The position numbers and the translations under genes were made by a program. Positions 34,909-46,710 of a stretch of DNA of 64,000 bases are shown here, in pieces. The stretch covers positions 744,001 through 808,000 of the forward strand of contig JAWZYV010013274.1 in the NCBI GenBank assembly GCA_038373885.1. Direction: 5' to 3'. This stretch comes from Cheiracanthium punctorium (taxonomy: Eukaryota; Arthropoda; Arachnida; Araneae; Cheiracanthiidae). Position 1 is the first letter of the stretch. Each line of letters opens with the position of its first letter. The notes under the pieces are model-generated. The model did not search any database. It was not told where the DNA came from and saw nothing but the letters and a program-made list of their open reading frames with translations.

Positions 34909-36226
34909 ACTTTTGAATACTTTAACACTGTTGCTTAAAGGTAAAAATGAGCAATGAACTTTGCAAAATAACGCACTTTTCCTTATATAATCCTGTAGAT
35001 ATTTTACAGAAATATCGTATCGTATGGTACACGAAAGTTGCAACTTTCCTACCGATTTGCATGGCGGAAGTTTATGAGGAAGCACAAACCTTGTCTGTGG
35101 TTCGTTCTGTGTCACATTTTTTTATCTATGAATGCTAACTTACAAATTTCTTAATTCATTTTAACTCCGCTATCTGTTTCTCTAATACGGTAAGATATTT
35201 TTTATTGTCTTATTAAGTTATTATTAAGTCTAATATTAAGTTATTATTAAGTCTAATATTAAGTTATTATTATGTCTAATATCAAATTATTACTATGCTA
35301 TGTACTATGCTAAGTTCTTTATCTTCTGCCTATATTCTCTTTTCTCCAATTAATGGAACAGTTGCTTTTTTTTTAATTCCTTTAGAATATTTTTTCTAAC
35401 TTACTGCATTTCCTGTGTCAGATTCTTTTATAATATTGTCTTACTCTTAACAAATATATCTGGTCATTTCAACTTAATATTCTTTGTACATATTTACATG
35501 CTACAAGAATGGGGGCCATAAAAACACGCTGTTTTAAGTCTGATATGTGTGCCTTTCCTCTCTCGAGGTAAACTACCATTAGTCTTACCTATCTCTCCTG
35601 TGGGATCCAAATCAACGACAGCTCTACAGACCCTAAAACAGCGTCCCGCGTCACTTGCAGTGCTTATTTATAGGTTTCATGAAAACGGAGCTGTCGAAAC
35701 ATCCAGCTGCGGAAGGGGAAAGTTACGACCAACAGAGTGAAATATTTCCGAGAAAAATAAGCTTTTTTAACAGATAAGGGAGCGTTCAAGACCTTTAAAA
35801 TTCAGAAAACGTGTATGCGTGCTTTTGTTTGCAGATATTTTGGAAAGGGTTTTATGCTTTGAAAGCAGTGGAGTTTGTCCGGAAAGAAACGAATGGCTTG
35901 CGAGATTAAGATTTTGAATTACTCAGACTTTTCATTCGGTGAACCTCCTAGGATTAAATTGGTTATGTTTCTAGTTTTAATTACTTAAAAGTGGAGTTAT
36001 TTTTTAATATACTTATTTAAATACTTTTAATCACAAATCTATAGTATACGTCGGTACATGAGTATTAATCAAAGGGCAAGTTAGAAAATGTTCTGATCTA
36101 GTTTGAAGAAATAATCACTATAAGAGAACAAAATGCGAATTTCTCCCTTTTGTATCATATTTATCGTTATAACCGAAACATTTCCAAAGTTACATTTACA
36201 TAACGGTTGTAATTTATGCCCAAATG
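34909..36226. other. AT-rich DNA with a 22-24-bp tandem repeat
   Basis: About three units of TTAAGTTATTATTAAGTCTAATA lie at 35212-35285. The frame at 35549-35740 ends FHENGAVETSSCGRGKLRPT, which faintly resembles the helix-turn-helix/GRPR region of mariner-like transposases, but this is too short to call. No gene seen. Confidence 0.45.
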
Positions 36227-36396
36227 CAGGGGCGTAGCCAAGGGGGTGGTTAGAGGGGTATAAACCCCCCCCCCATGAGGAATTTTTTGCCATACAAAAT
36301 GTATATTCTTCACTACATTGTCACACCCACGTATACATATATATGAGTTGTAGTAGTCCTAACCCCTCCCATGAAAAATTTCTGGCTACGCCCCTG
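36227..36396. mobile_element. hAT MITE, 170 bp
   Basis: The ends CAGGGGCGTAGCCA and TGGCTACGCCCCTG are perfect inverted repeats of 14 bp. The flanks are CCCAAATG (36219-36226) and CCCGAATG (36397-36404), an 8-bp target duplication with one difference, which identifies the hAT superfamily. The inner sequence has G-rich and C-rich arms and no coding capacity. Confidence 0.93.
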
Positions 36397-37701
36397 CCCG
36401 AATGTCAAAACTCTCCAAAAACTATTGATCAGAAATAGTTACCTTTCACTTGCATACAGTTATGGTGACACTTTTCTTTTGGTTTAAGGTTAAAAATATT
36501 AATCTACAAGCTTTTTAAAATTAAATGATACATAGCAGTCATTCGCAAGAATGTTTAAGTACTTGATGATCCTTAAAAATGTATCATCGCAAGAACGCCA
36601 TTAGATTCAGAGGTTGACCAGAATGAACAGATCTATGAACGCTCATTGGATGACAATCAGTCGGCATTGGATGATATTGGGTCTATTACAGTCTGCTCAT
36701 TCTTCGCTTTGTACTCATGATGATATCACATGTAATATCTGTAAAGTTAAGAGCCTTAAGATGGCCGCAACTTTAGACGTTTCTCTCCAAATGGCATTTT
36801 TATAGGTCGTATTTTTCAACATTCAAGAGCGCATTACTATGAAAACTGAAATTGTGGAGTTATATATATTAAGGTTATCGGGAAAATACATGAATTCGAT
36901 ATTGCGCACAATTTAAGATTAGATTCAAAGACTCTATTACTGCTGAATAACTTGTAACATTACTAGGTCAAAAATCGTCAAACTGGTAAAATGGTATTGG
37001 AAATATGAATATCCATCTCAAATATTGATATTAGTGCTCAATCATTGCTACAATCTTCTTTCGTCGCTATAATTTGGAGTAATTACAACCACGGGGTAAT
37101 TTATGGCATCGGGATTTAATAAAAAAATATGTATAAAATCTTTAATTGATAAAGTTTAGTCAAGTTTTCTGGCACAAAGTTTATGATGTGTTTCTTTTAT
37201 GATAAAATTTCATCATTAATTTCAAGTATTTTTAAGACTAACAATTATAAGAATAACCGGATACAAAAATGTTCAATTGTTTCAAGATACTGTTGTTCAA
37301 AATTATTTCGCACAAAGCAGAAGTTTTTCGGAAAAGTCATTTTAAAAGTATCCTTGTGTGCTGTGGTTAAGAGGTTTTGACATGTTTTTACTAGCACAGT
37401 TAACTATTTTCAAATTGATGATCATGTTTACCTCACTTTATATTGAAAAGTGAGTTAATTATTGTCATTTATAAAAACATAATACAAAAAGTCATTCGGA
37501 CTTTTAAAGAACGCGTCTCTTAATATCATTAAAAAAAATATTACCAGCAAGTAATTTTTAAAATTTCATTTGTTTGTAATATTCGGCTTAGAAATAACTT
37601 ATAAAATGGACATTTTGCTATCAATTACTTTTAGAAATTTAAAATTCATATAACTAATTGCCATGGCTTGTGAACAGAACGAGGAAGTGCATGCCAAGTC
37701 A
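36397..37701. other. AT-rich DNA, no gene seen
   Basis: Open stretches at 36614-36805 and 37183-37380 have no recognisable product. Confidence 0.5.
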
Positions 37702-38761
37702 CAGTGGCGGCTCGTGGGATACAGCAAGTACAGCCGGGCTGCACTTGAAATTATCAGCACATACTTATATAAAATAATTTATTCTACTAATTTTCCTAAA
37801 TTCAGATTAGAATTGTGGAATTCCTACGGTAAATTAAAAAAATCTCCGAAAAAACAAACAAACAAAAAAAAACGTATTGTGGCCGGATCGCTCATTCAGA
37901 AAAAAAGTACTTTAATCTTCCCGCAATTCAATTGGGAAAATCTTTGGTTCAGCCCAGAGCGCTGAAAAGAAAATTGGCAGCACCGTTGCCATGACGACGA
38001 CTATGTAAGCAGCCTCTCCGGCATAGGCAATATGCAGCTGATACAGCAGATGAAAGATTTTTTTAAGGCGGTTGAACTTGAGAACTCGACTAACTGATTG
38101 GCTCGAACGAGAAGTGAGGGAGGGGGGTAAGGAGAATATATGTTTGGATAACTCTCGACTTTATATTGCTGAATTTATCAAGAAGGTAAGCCTGAATAGA
38201 AAATTATGAGTGGACAATTTATGCGTGGACCTTATGAGTGGACAATTACCCATCCAAGCAGTATTGTTTATAAGTAAGCAAGAACTAGCATTTAGAGTAC
38301 ATGACGAGCGAGAAAATTCTTTAAACATGGGAAATTTTAAGCTTTTAAAATTATTGATATCAGAATTAAAACAGCGCCTTTTTATGGGGACATCACTGAC
38401 CGATTCGCATGTTTAACAGAAAGGATGATTGAATTGAATTATAAAAAAAAAAAATTTTTTTCTTTTCTTCTCAAGTTATCGTTACAAAAGAAAATTCTAA
38501 GGAAACTTCCAATCAGACACGGATTAATGCAATTTTGAGGATAAGAGAGGCTGGTTGAAATTTATGTCCACTTTATGGAAGTAAAATAGGATCTCTTACA
38601 TTTTTTAAGTAATTTCTTTCTTTTTTTTTTCCTCGGTGACGGATTAATCCGCCAGCTTTCGAATTCAGTAACAAAAGATTTTCCAATCCTGTCCGGAGGA
38701 AAGGGGGGGGGGCTCATATGCTTCCGGCTGCACTAACAGTTTTGACCACGGGCCGCCACTG
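37702..38761 (+). mobile_element. hAT transposon remnant, 1,060 bp, perfect 8-bp target duplication
   Basis: The left end is CAGTGGCGGCTCGTGG. The right end is CCACGGGCCGCCACTG, its imperfect reverse complement. CCAAGTCA stands immediately outside both ends (37694-37701 and 38762-38769), a perfect 8-bp duplication diagnostic of hAT insertion and suggesting fairly recent movement. The interior keeps a transposase fragment at 38210-38416. It is far too short for a full hAT transposase gene, so it is a deletion derivative. Confidence 0.93.
38210..38416 (+). pseudogene. hAT transposase fragment (DUF4371/ZMYM1-like)
   Basis: An open stretch of 68 codons includes LFISKQELAFRVHDERENSL followed by NMGNFKLLKLL. 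In hAT transposases of the DUF4371/zinc-finger-MYM-1-like group, the equivalent segment is an LA.Q.LA.RGHDE...S.N.GNF.ELL block near the start of the catalytic domain. Only this block is preserved; the catalytic residues and the C-terminal dimerisation domain are absent. A weaker upstream continuation may lie at about 38068-38115 (LNLRTRLTDWLER in one frame). It lies wholly inside the hAT element at 37702-38761, and the element type agrees with the protein type. Confidence 0.75.
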
Positions 38762-38932
38762 CCAAGTCATGAAAAATATACGAGATGAGTTTTTTTGTTT
38801 GTTTGTTCGCCAGGTGAGGACAGTTCATGTCACTGAGTTTGCAATAAAAATAATTGCGAAGTATAAAAAAAAAATAATAATAAGGAGCATGGATCTCCAT
38901 ACATAATAGGTCCACCCTATTCAGCCCACCAA
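38762..38932. other. AT-rich spacer
   Basis: Short spacer between the hAT element and a SINE head. An A-rich run lies near 38863-38880. Confidence 0.5.
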
Positions 38933-39018
38933 TGCCCGAGCGTACAGCGGTCTCAACTGGGAGACTAAATGTGTCTGGTTCAAACACAGTTCACGTCCGT
39001 CGACCTAACCGGGCGGCT
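38933..39018 (+). mobile_element. SINE head, tRNA-like (family 1 variant)
   Basis: TGCCCGAGCGTACAGCGGTC (box A-like), ACTGGGAGACTAAATGTG and TCTGGTTCAAACACAG (box B-like) form a tRNA-Ser/Leu-like head. GTTCACGTCCGTCGACCTAA follows. The same head occurs at 42901-42970. No body is recognisable after 39018, so this is a head-only fragment or a diverged copy. Confidence 0.7.
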
Positions 39019-41192
39019 CTTTAGAAAATAATTACTTTCTAATAATTAAATAATAGGGGAGTTTCGCACTACGTCATGACCCATTTATAATGAACAGACG
39101 TCACATGAAAACCTGGTTACTATTCGTTATCCATATTGATAATGGGATTCATATTGATAATGGGATTGATAATGGGACTCGAAAATAAAATGTATTTATT
39201 CGTATAATTCATCCCTATTCACGTAGTTGAAACTGCTGAATTGTAAAATTTGTGTTCCTAAAAAAAGAAGTCCTGACTGACGAAATCCCGAAAACAGTTG
39301 CTGTTTTTGAACAGTATTAAACACTGATTTTGTCTTTATTTTGTTCTTAAAATATCACCATTACTCACAAAACTTTTCCTTCTATAAAAAAAGTGATTTT
39401 CAACACATCTTAGCAGTGAGGGGTTACTTTCATTTAATTAATAGAAAATTTGATCTTATTATTCATCTTATATCAATTTTTTAAGCACCAAAGTAAGTGC
39501 AATCACTAACAAAAACAAGAATAGCTGTACCAATCGCTCCAACAAAAGCTGTATGTAGGTATCAATATAAAACAGACTCATAATTCTCCAAACGATGGCC
39601 ATAATCACCTAATTTTTTTTGCAGTTTTGATATTTTGTTGTGGTAATTATAATATAAACACACCTTTTATTTATCAGCATATTAGCGGGTGGAAAAAAAA
39701 AGAACTCGAAGATGAATAAAGGATGAAAAAGTACTTAAAGCAAGTGATTTTGATAGAAGATTTAAGTGTATGATTTAAATGAAAAATCCGTTAGCAAAAT
39801 TTCAAAGAGTACAAAATTTAAATAAAATTATAATGCGATGTGTTGTGTTAAAAATGAACTCAGTTTCTTGTAATACTAATGTATTTTTCATCAAAGTAGC
39901 ATAGAATGATACACAAATAATAATTTCAAATCAGTACTTGTGTTTATCTGTTTAAAAGCATATCTCTGCATAGGAGGCTTCTAACATAATGCTTCAACAT
40001 TTCAAATAATAACTGTTAACGGAACAATAGTTAATGGAATAAATTATGAAAAAAAGTTGGACATTGGCTGCTGTACATAAAAAAGCTGTAACTAGCTTAG
40101 AGAAAACAATTGATACAATACCATAAAATAAAAAAGAAAGTTTTTCATCATGATTTTCTGGTTATTTCTCCACTTGATTGGGATAATTAAATTCAAAGTC
40201 ACTGAAACACCCAAGCACCATATTTTTTCTCGGCGAAAGGTTTCAATCAGAAGTTTCGAAATAAATAAAATAAAATAAAATAAAAAAACAGCCATTTTTG
40301 CTGATACAGTCTCCTGGGATTATATGTTCCATTGTGAATTTTTTTTTCTTTTCTCTTCCCTTCCATTTTTATAAAAGAAAATACTCTTTCACTTTCTGAA
40401 ATTCTTGTTTCATGGTGGCTTTTCCATTTCCTTTATTTCTGCTTTAGGACGAGATCTATTTTGTCCATCGTTTCCAAACACCCTCCAGGGTTATTCGCAA
40501 ATACAGTTTCCGTGTACCTTTGAAGCACGTGTTCGGTATTACGCCCCTACTGAGAGTAAATGTCATAAATTATGCCTACAAATACGCAAGTGGCGAGATT
40601 TTTATGCAAAAGAAAAAAAAACGTAATGCATATGTTTTGACTGAAGTTGTTTTTCCTTCTTAATATAAAAATATATTTTTTTCATAAGATATGAATAATG
40701 ACCAGCAGATATTGTGAGGCTAGTCATATTTTAGAGCAAAAATAAGTATTATACGAAGAATTTTCATAGAATTTAAATTAAATTATTAAATCATTAATTA
40801 TTAAATATATTATATCATTAATACATTAATCATAAAATATTAAATCATTAAAGCGTATAAATCTTCAGGTGTGTTTCCAGCCTATGAAAGAATCTGAAAA
40901 GCCAAATTTGGATCGGACGAAACATATCCTAATTTTGAAGATTTCTAAAGTGAGTAAATATATTATTACAAAATGGACATATTTACGCTGATCCCTGAAT
41001 CACTGACTCACTGATTCATTGACACATTGACTCACTGATTCACTGACTCACTGACTGTGGAACAGTTCCGGTTCAACCACTCCAAGATGAAACTTTTACC
41101 GCTATTAATCCGAAAATATTTAAATTTTAAACCCGAAAATCTTAATCAAATCTAACCGTTTAAACGATCAGCTTGAAAATTTTCATAATTAT

Positions 41193-41225
<33 letters not shown>

Positions 41226-42702
41226 TCAAACAACCTGCGCTACTTTAAAAATCTGAAAGCCCACCCGTTCCCTGATTATTAAGCGATTTTTTGCTATTTA
41301 CATCTCCAATTTATCTCCGAAAGTAAAAAAGCTAATCATTTGCGAGACAAAATTAGGTATCGTGATTGATATTGACGTCATACTGAAATCAAGCTTGCCT
41401 GGCTTTGAAGGGGGAATTGCTAGGTACAATTCGTTTAAAATACTTTCTCTAGATTACCCCGTTTAATTTTTTTTTCACATGTAAAATAATTTCCTCAGAA
41501 TAAAGCATTGATATAAAAGGAGCTGTTACCACAAAACAAAATCGCTCAAATACGAAAAGTTTCCGACGTTTCCAGAAAAAGATGAAATTCGATTTTGGTA
41601 CATAATAAAAACTGAATTTGAAGTTATTTATTTTAAGTGGATGAAAATAAAATATATGGAGTACATACATATTTTTGTCAATTTTTTTTTCTAGTGTCCT
41701 TTGTAATTTCCTCCACAGCGGGCTTTTCTTCTATAGTACTGCATATACATTATTTCCTTCCCACAAAATTACGAACATTTACATATATTTAATGTTATTT
41801 CGGTGGAATAAAAGCGAAATACAATGAATAGTATGTTTGTGATATTTCAAATTATTAAAGAATCCTCAATTTACTTACTACATTGATCTTAAAAAGTGTT
41901 CTGACTTTCATAACAAAACAAGTGATGTCATAATTAAATAATGTTAAGAGATATTTTTTTTAGGAAGTCTCTATTCCAAGTGCAGCGTGTTTAAAACTCG
42001 AGTAAGATTGACGTAATTGCTCAGCTATCACTTTGAAATAGCATGAATCACGATATAATGTAGTCTATAACGTTCACTCTTTAGTCCTGCTTCTAAAGGT
42101 ACAAGGCGAAGGATAAGGCTGGCCTATTTAAATCAATGAATCTTTGTAACCTCATCACCGCATGAAAATAAAAATATGCGAGCTTTTTTAATGGATTAAC
42201 GATGTTTCAGGAATTACATTAATTTTCCAGCCATTTTCTGTTATAGATATACCTAGTTTTGCTTAGTTCCTTGTGATAAAAAAGCATGCTTTCCTATATA
42301 AATTAAGAAGCGTAAATCTCTAAGCAATTTTCAAACAATATGAACGTAAATCGAAGAAACTTCACATTTATTTACATGAACCTGCAATTAATGGGTGCAG
42401 TATATACCTGTTTCAAGTTTTATGACGCCACTAGCGTGTAATACAAGTCTTACAGCATCTAAAAGTAAATTCATAATAAAACAAAAGCATTTTTACCTAG
42501 TATATAGGTAAGTTTTCTCCTGTACAATTGATTAATGGAGGGCTGTCAGAAATTTCTAATTACAGTTCACGTGTAACTATTGAATATGTGAACCTTTAAA
42601 GGAGGTGATTAGACTGATTTGTTTGTTTAGAGAAGGGCAAGAAGGGCAGTTCACGTCACCGAATGTGTCGTTGAGAGCTACAAGCGTCCTTCCGTTAGAA
42701 TA
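39019..42702. other. 3.7 kb of AT-rich DNA with simple repeats
   Basis: A small tandem of CATATTGATAATGGGATT is at 39132-39180. A tandem array of CTGATTCACTGACTCA-type units is at about 40996-41057. A TA run is at 41198-41221. The 73-codon frame at 40405-40626 has no recognisable product. No gene seen. Confidence 0.5.
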
Positions 42703-42894
42703 GCGTTATGGTATGGGTTACGGCAAGCCTACCAGAGAGGGGTGCGTTAGGCGGCGGACTTTTTCAGGGAATCTAACACGTATTCACGTTACAGCTGGAA
42801 AAATTCTCCCAGACCTCCGGGTCGTTAGACCTACATCCACGTGGCAGGTCAGAACGCTGGATCGCCATAATTCGGGCGTCCACCATGGTCAACC
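42703..42894 (-). mobile_element. tRNA-derived SINE (family 1)
   Basis: On the minus strand: GACCATGGTGGACGCCCGAA, then CGTGGATGTAGGTCTAACGA, TTTTTCCAGCTGTAACGTG and AATACGTGTTAGATTCCC, followed by the tail GGCTTGCCGTAACCCATACC. It is the same body as the copies at 11 and 24 kb. Its head abuts the head of the next SINE in the opposite direction. Confidence 0.8.
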
Positions 42895-42900
42895 CAACAT

Positions 42901-43080
42901 GGGCCGAGCGCACGGCACTCTCAACCGGGAGACGGAAGGTGCTTAGTTCAAACCCAGGTCACGTCCGTTGACCTACCGTTCGGATTTTCCTCTGTTTTTT
43001 TTTCCGAAACTTCGAGTAAATGCAGGTTAGGATCCCTTAGAAAGTCCCCCCATGGAGGGCAATCTCCCCCTCAGCCTACA
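42901..43080 (+). mobile_element. SINE (family 1 variant), head-to-head with the previous copy
   Basis: The tRNA-like head GGCCGAGCGCACGGCACTCT is followed by a box B-like TTAGTTCAAACCCAGG. Farther on, TTAGGATCCCTTAGAAAGTC and CCCCCATGGAGGGC match the 3' part of family 1 (GTTAGAACCCCTTAGAAAGT in the 24-kb copy). Head type and tail are shared with family 1, while the middle differs, so it is treated as a variant subfamily. Confidence 0.7.
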
Positions 43081-43430
43081 TCACTCACGTAGATACTACT
43101 AATTGACCGCTATCCACATGTTCAGTGCCTTATTTATTCGACCATGGCGGGGCCTCGTCACAATTTGGCTCCTCATCAAAATTAAGGACTTGTGAATATT
43201 GGTACCCCTCGAATACTGCCACCGACCGCCAGGAAGATTTTCAAGAACACGGATTTTACGTACACTGCATGTACAAGACAGTCTTCAGCGGTACATCGGA
43301 ATTGAATTCCCTAACCTTTCGGCTAGATGTTCACCGCTTGAACTACTGAATTATCACGGATTTTGATTAAACTGGTGTACCTGATTTTGAAAAAAAAAAA
43401 AAAAAAGTTTCATGTTCAATAATCAGGGAT
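43081..43430. other. Intergenic spacer
   Basis: No gene seen. An A-rich run of about 17 bases lies near 43390-43407. Confidence 0.5.
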
Positions 43431-43575
43431 GTGTACGGAGTCGAACCGCGGGTCCGGATTCAATTACCGGCATCGTCTTGGGTGTTATTTCGTCCGCCCC
43501 TTCATAGGAGGCAATACTGATCCACCTATTAGGTGCCTCCATAATAAAGAGACCAGCACTTCGGGTCCTAGTAGG
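43431..43575 (+). mobile_element. tRNA-derived SINE (family 2)
   Basis: TACGGAGTCGAACCGCGGGT, GGATTCAATTACC, TCTTGGGTGTTATTTCGTCC and TTCATAGGAGGCAATACTG match, element for element, the minus-strand SINEs at 34755-34908 and 5855-6041. The box B region is degenerate. Confidence 0.7.
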
Positions 43576-43739
43576 GGCGAATAACTGATGGCCAAGTACT
43601 CGTCTATTAAAAAACACGTTCAACTAACACTCTTTGGTCTACTAAGTTTCATATCATTCGCCTTGACCTTTTTCATGTGATTTGTAAACACAAAGGCTTC
43701 ACGAACATAACAAGATAGACAAAATTAAATGCTGAAGTA

Positions 43740-43974
43740 CACTGCAAAAAGAAGTCTGTTAAACTGAGAGAAAAAAAAACTGTCAGCCAAGACGCCAGTT
43801 TATTTCCGTATTTTTTACAGAAGTTTTCCGTATTTTTTCCGTATACGGAAAATTTCTGTAAAATAAACGGAGAATCTGTAAAATTTATCGAAGATTTCTG
43901 CAAAAAACACGGAAATAAGCTGACGTCCCGACTGACAGTTTTTTTCTGTAAATTTGACACACTTTTTTGCAGTG
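43740..43974. mobile_element. CACTGCAAA MITE, copy 1 (235 bp)
   Basis: The ends CACTGCAAAAAGAAGTCTG and, read backwards, CACTGCAAAAAAGTGTGTC are inverted repeats, with TA on both sides (43738-43739 and 43975-43976). The inside holds nested short inverted repeats, with CCGTATACGG near the centre and CTGTAAAATAAACGGAGAAT beside it. No coding capacity. Probably a Tc1/mariner-type MITE. Further copies are at 44161, 49361 and 52074. Confidence 0.9.
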
Positions 43975-44160
43975 TACCGCAATTTTTTTTTAAATTTCTA
44001 TCAGTTATCAATGTTACGTTAATTTATAAACGTAAACATATATTTTTTCTTCGTTTTTGCAGGAATTATTATAAAGAATACTTTTCATTTGATTGAATAA
44101 AATATTTTTCAGCTGAACACACATTTACCTGAATTATTTTATTGCCCTCGATTGTTGTTA

Positions 44161-44398
44161 CACTGCAAACAAAAGTCTGTTAAATTGACAGAAAAAAACT
44201 CTCAGCCAGGAAGCCAGTTTATTTCCGTATATTTTACAGAAATCTTCTGTATTTTTTTTCCTTATATGGAAGATTTCTGTAAAATAAACTGAGAATCTGT
44301 AAAATTTATAGAAGGTCTCTGTAAAAAAAAAACGGAAATAAACTGGCGCCCTGGCTGACAGTATATTTCTATAAATTTGACAGACTTTTTTTGCAGTG
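44161..44398. mobile_element. CACTGCAAA MITE, copy 2 (238 bp)
   Basis: Same family as copy 1, in the same orientation and only 186 bp away. The ends CACTGCAAACAAAAGTCTG and TTTTTTTGCAGTG are flanked by TA (44159-44160 and 44399-44400). Confidence 0.9.
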
Positions 44399-46440
44399 TA
44401 CAAACGTTGAATTCTGATTGCACCATTCGTTTGACGGCAAAACTTCTTTTTCTTTGATTTTGATCTTCCAGTTCAACCAGATCGAGTTTCATTTTTTTTT
44501 CTTTTTTTTCCTTGAGTATTGTTATATGATAAATAAAAAAAAAAATATGTGCTTCTGGATATTTGTCCGCAAGGTAGTTTTAGGTTTACCTCAGCAGTTT
44601 TTCCTTCACACCCATGGCAAGGTATGTCTTCACGATGAGAGCGTTGTATATTCTTTGAACATGACTGCACCAGCTTAACCTCACCTTTTTGATCTTTTCA
44701 CAAATAGGTGAAACTTTAATAAAATAAATGTTTTAATAAAATTTGTACTATAGGATTAAAATTTATCTTAAGTAAAATAAATGCAAGCCTGCTCTTATAT
44801 AAAGTAAAATAAATGCAAGCCTGAAGTAAGTCTTTTAAAAGAATCCAAAATGTTTAAATAGGATATAGTAATTTATTAAAGCAAAAATACAACTACATTT
44901 CGTTGTTAAGCCATGTCAAGGAGAAAAGCACCACGTGTTGGTTGCAACCATAAAAGAAAATTGGAATATTTCTTGTGGCAGGATAGAAAAAATAAACGAA
45001 TGCAAAAGAATATTTATTTTTCTTTTTTTATTCTGTAGGCTTACATAATATAAAACAATGCATTTTTCACACTCAAAAAAACCCTGTGCAGCGCATGGCT
45101 TTAACAGAATCAAGATTCATTTAGATTCGGTCATTACTACCTGCGTTATTGATAAAAAGATACTATATAAATATTCTATGTGTTTCAATGAAGCAACCAC
45201 ATTTTAAATTTATCGCTTACTTGCACTGTTACTTTTTGTTCTACCATACAGAATTGTTTTTTTTTATAGCGTTCTGAACACCCATTCCTTCTCCCCTCCT
45301 CCTATTTTTTAAGTCTTTTCCTTGCGAATTGACGTATGCCACAACTTCAACCTAATTCGTACCTCTCGCATCAAATAATATTTTACAGTCATAATAAATC
45401 ACGATTAGTTTATGCTAAAAAGAGTATTTAAAGTTTAATGCCGAGGATTCAGCAACAACGTTGAACTACCAAAAATTATCAAAGAAACCAAGAAACTACC
45501 CAAACTTTCAAAACTAACTACCCTGCTCAACTCATGTCACAGACTAAAATAAATTTCTGCCATACCTATCTCTTATTTTTCAAAACAAAGAATGTGACAT
45601 ACCATGTATATGAGACCGTATTTTTGGAGTATTGGTTATTAAAAAAGTCGTATAATGAAACAGATCAGCCGCAAAACACGATATATCATTGTATTAAACA
45701 TTTTTTTAAAAATAAATAGTTGCACTTACATTTTTGTATACATTTGTAGAATAGTAAGAGAAGGTTTTGAGTAAAATATAAAACTTTAGGGAATATTTTA
45801 GGATGATAGAAAAAATTTTATTGAAATTCCGTGTGCAGATTTATAGAAATAAATAATGTAAGTAAATAAAACACATTTTCTTTTTTCAATTACTACAATT
45901 TAGAAAATCAGCTGCCATTTCATTCGGTACAATTTATTTCTGCACGAAAAATAATACTTTAAAAGCCTGACTCTTTCTTTGAAAATCATAATAGCTAAGG
46001 CACTACATTATTAGACTAGTACACACACAAAAAAAATGTCTTGTATCACAAGTGCAAAACTTTCTTGTAGTAAACATAATTTCAGTTCCTGAAAATATTT
46101 TAATTAAAAATTCGTATGCATCGTATTAAAAAAGAAAATCTTTTTCTGAACCAAGAGAGTTCGAGTGCTTCCCAGAAAAATATATTGAGAAATGGTAAAA
46201 AATAAAATGAGAAAAGTTTTGGTGTTTTTCTGTGTACCCGAGGCAATAAAGCGGCTGAACATAGATGGGGAAAACTGGTACGAATAACGAAATAAAGTTA
46301 AACCCCAAATGAAGAAAGTAAAATCCTCAAAGAACCTAAAACTTAATTTGAAGAAAGTTGCTGATTGCTGAATACAAATTCAGATGGCGGAAGATCCGTG
46401 GAATGGTTTAGAACTTAAAACTGAGTAACAACGATGTATT
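44399..46440. other. AT-rich DNA, no gene seen
   Basis: A duplicated AGTAAAATAAATGCAAGCC lies at 44772-44822. Nothing else was recognised. Confidence 0.5.
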
Positions 46441-46579
46441 TTTTAATCATAGGTAAATAATATATATCAATATTAGAATATAATTGTAACAACTGCACAA
46501 TGCATAATTTATAAAAAAAATGTGTAGTTGTTACAATTATATTCTAATATTGATATATATTATTTACCTATGATTAAAA
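46441..46579. repeat. Long palindrome, 59-bp arms, 21-bp loop
   Basis: The left arm (46441-46499, starting TTTTAATCATAGGTAAATAA) is the reverse complement of the right arm (46521-46579) with a single mismatch (GCAGTTG versus GTAGTTG). The loop is about 21 AT-rich bases. No coding sequence. A transcript of it would fold into a near-perfect hairpin. Confidence 0.93.
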
Positions 46580-46615
46580 AGTATTATAAGATATTTTAAA
46601 ATAACAACATCATAT

Positions 46616-46710
46616 AAACATCAGTTATCAAAATCTTATATATTAAAAATATATAAGATTTTGATAATCTTATATATTAAAAATATATAAGATTTTGATA
46701 ACTGATGTTT
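46616..46710. repeat. Second palindrome made of a duplicated hairpin
   Basis: AAACATCAGTTATC at the left is mirrored by GATAACTGATGTTT at the right. Between them are two tandem copies of a unit that is itself palindromic (CTTATATATTAAAAATATAT), so both short and long hairpins are possible. It starts 36 bp after the previous palindrome. Confidence 0.9.

Noticed and set aside
35549..35740. Frame ending FHENGAVETSSCGRGKLRPT
   Set aside because: It faintly resembles the helix-turn-helix and GRPR region of mariner-like transposases, but no further domain follows and the match is too short.
37663..37965. 100-codon plus-strand frame starting before the hAT element
   Set aside because: It crosses the insertion border of the hAT element and has no recognisable product.
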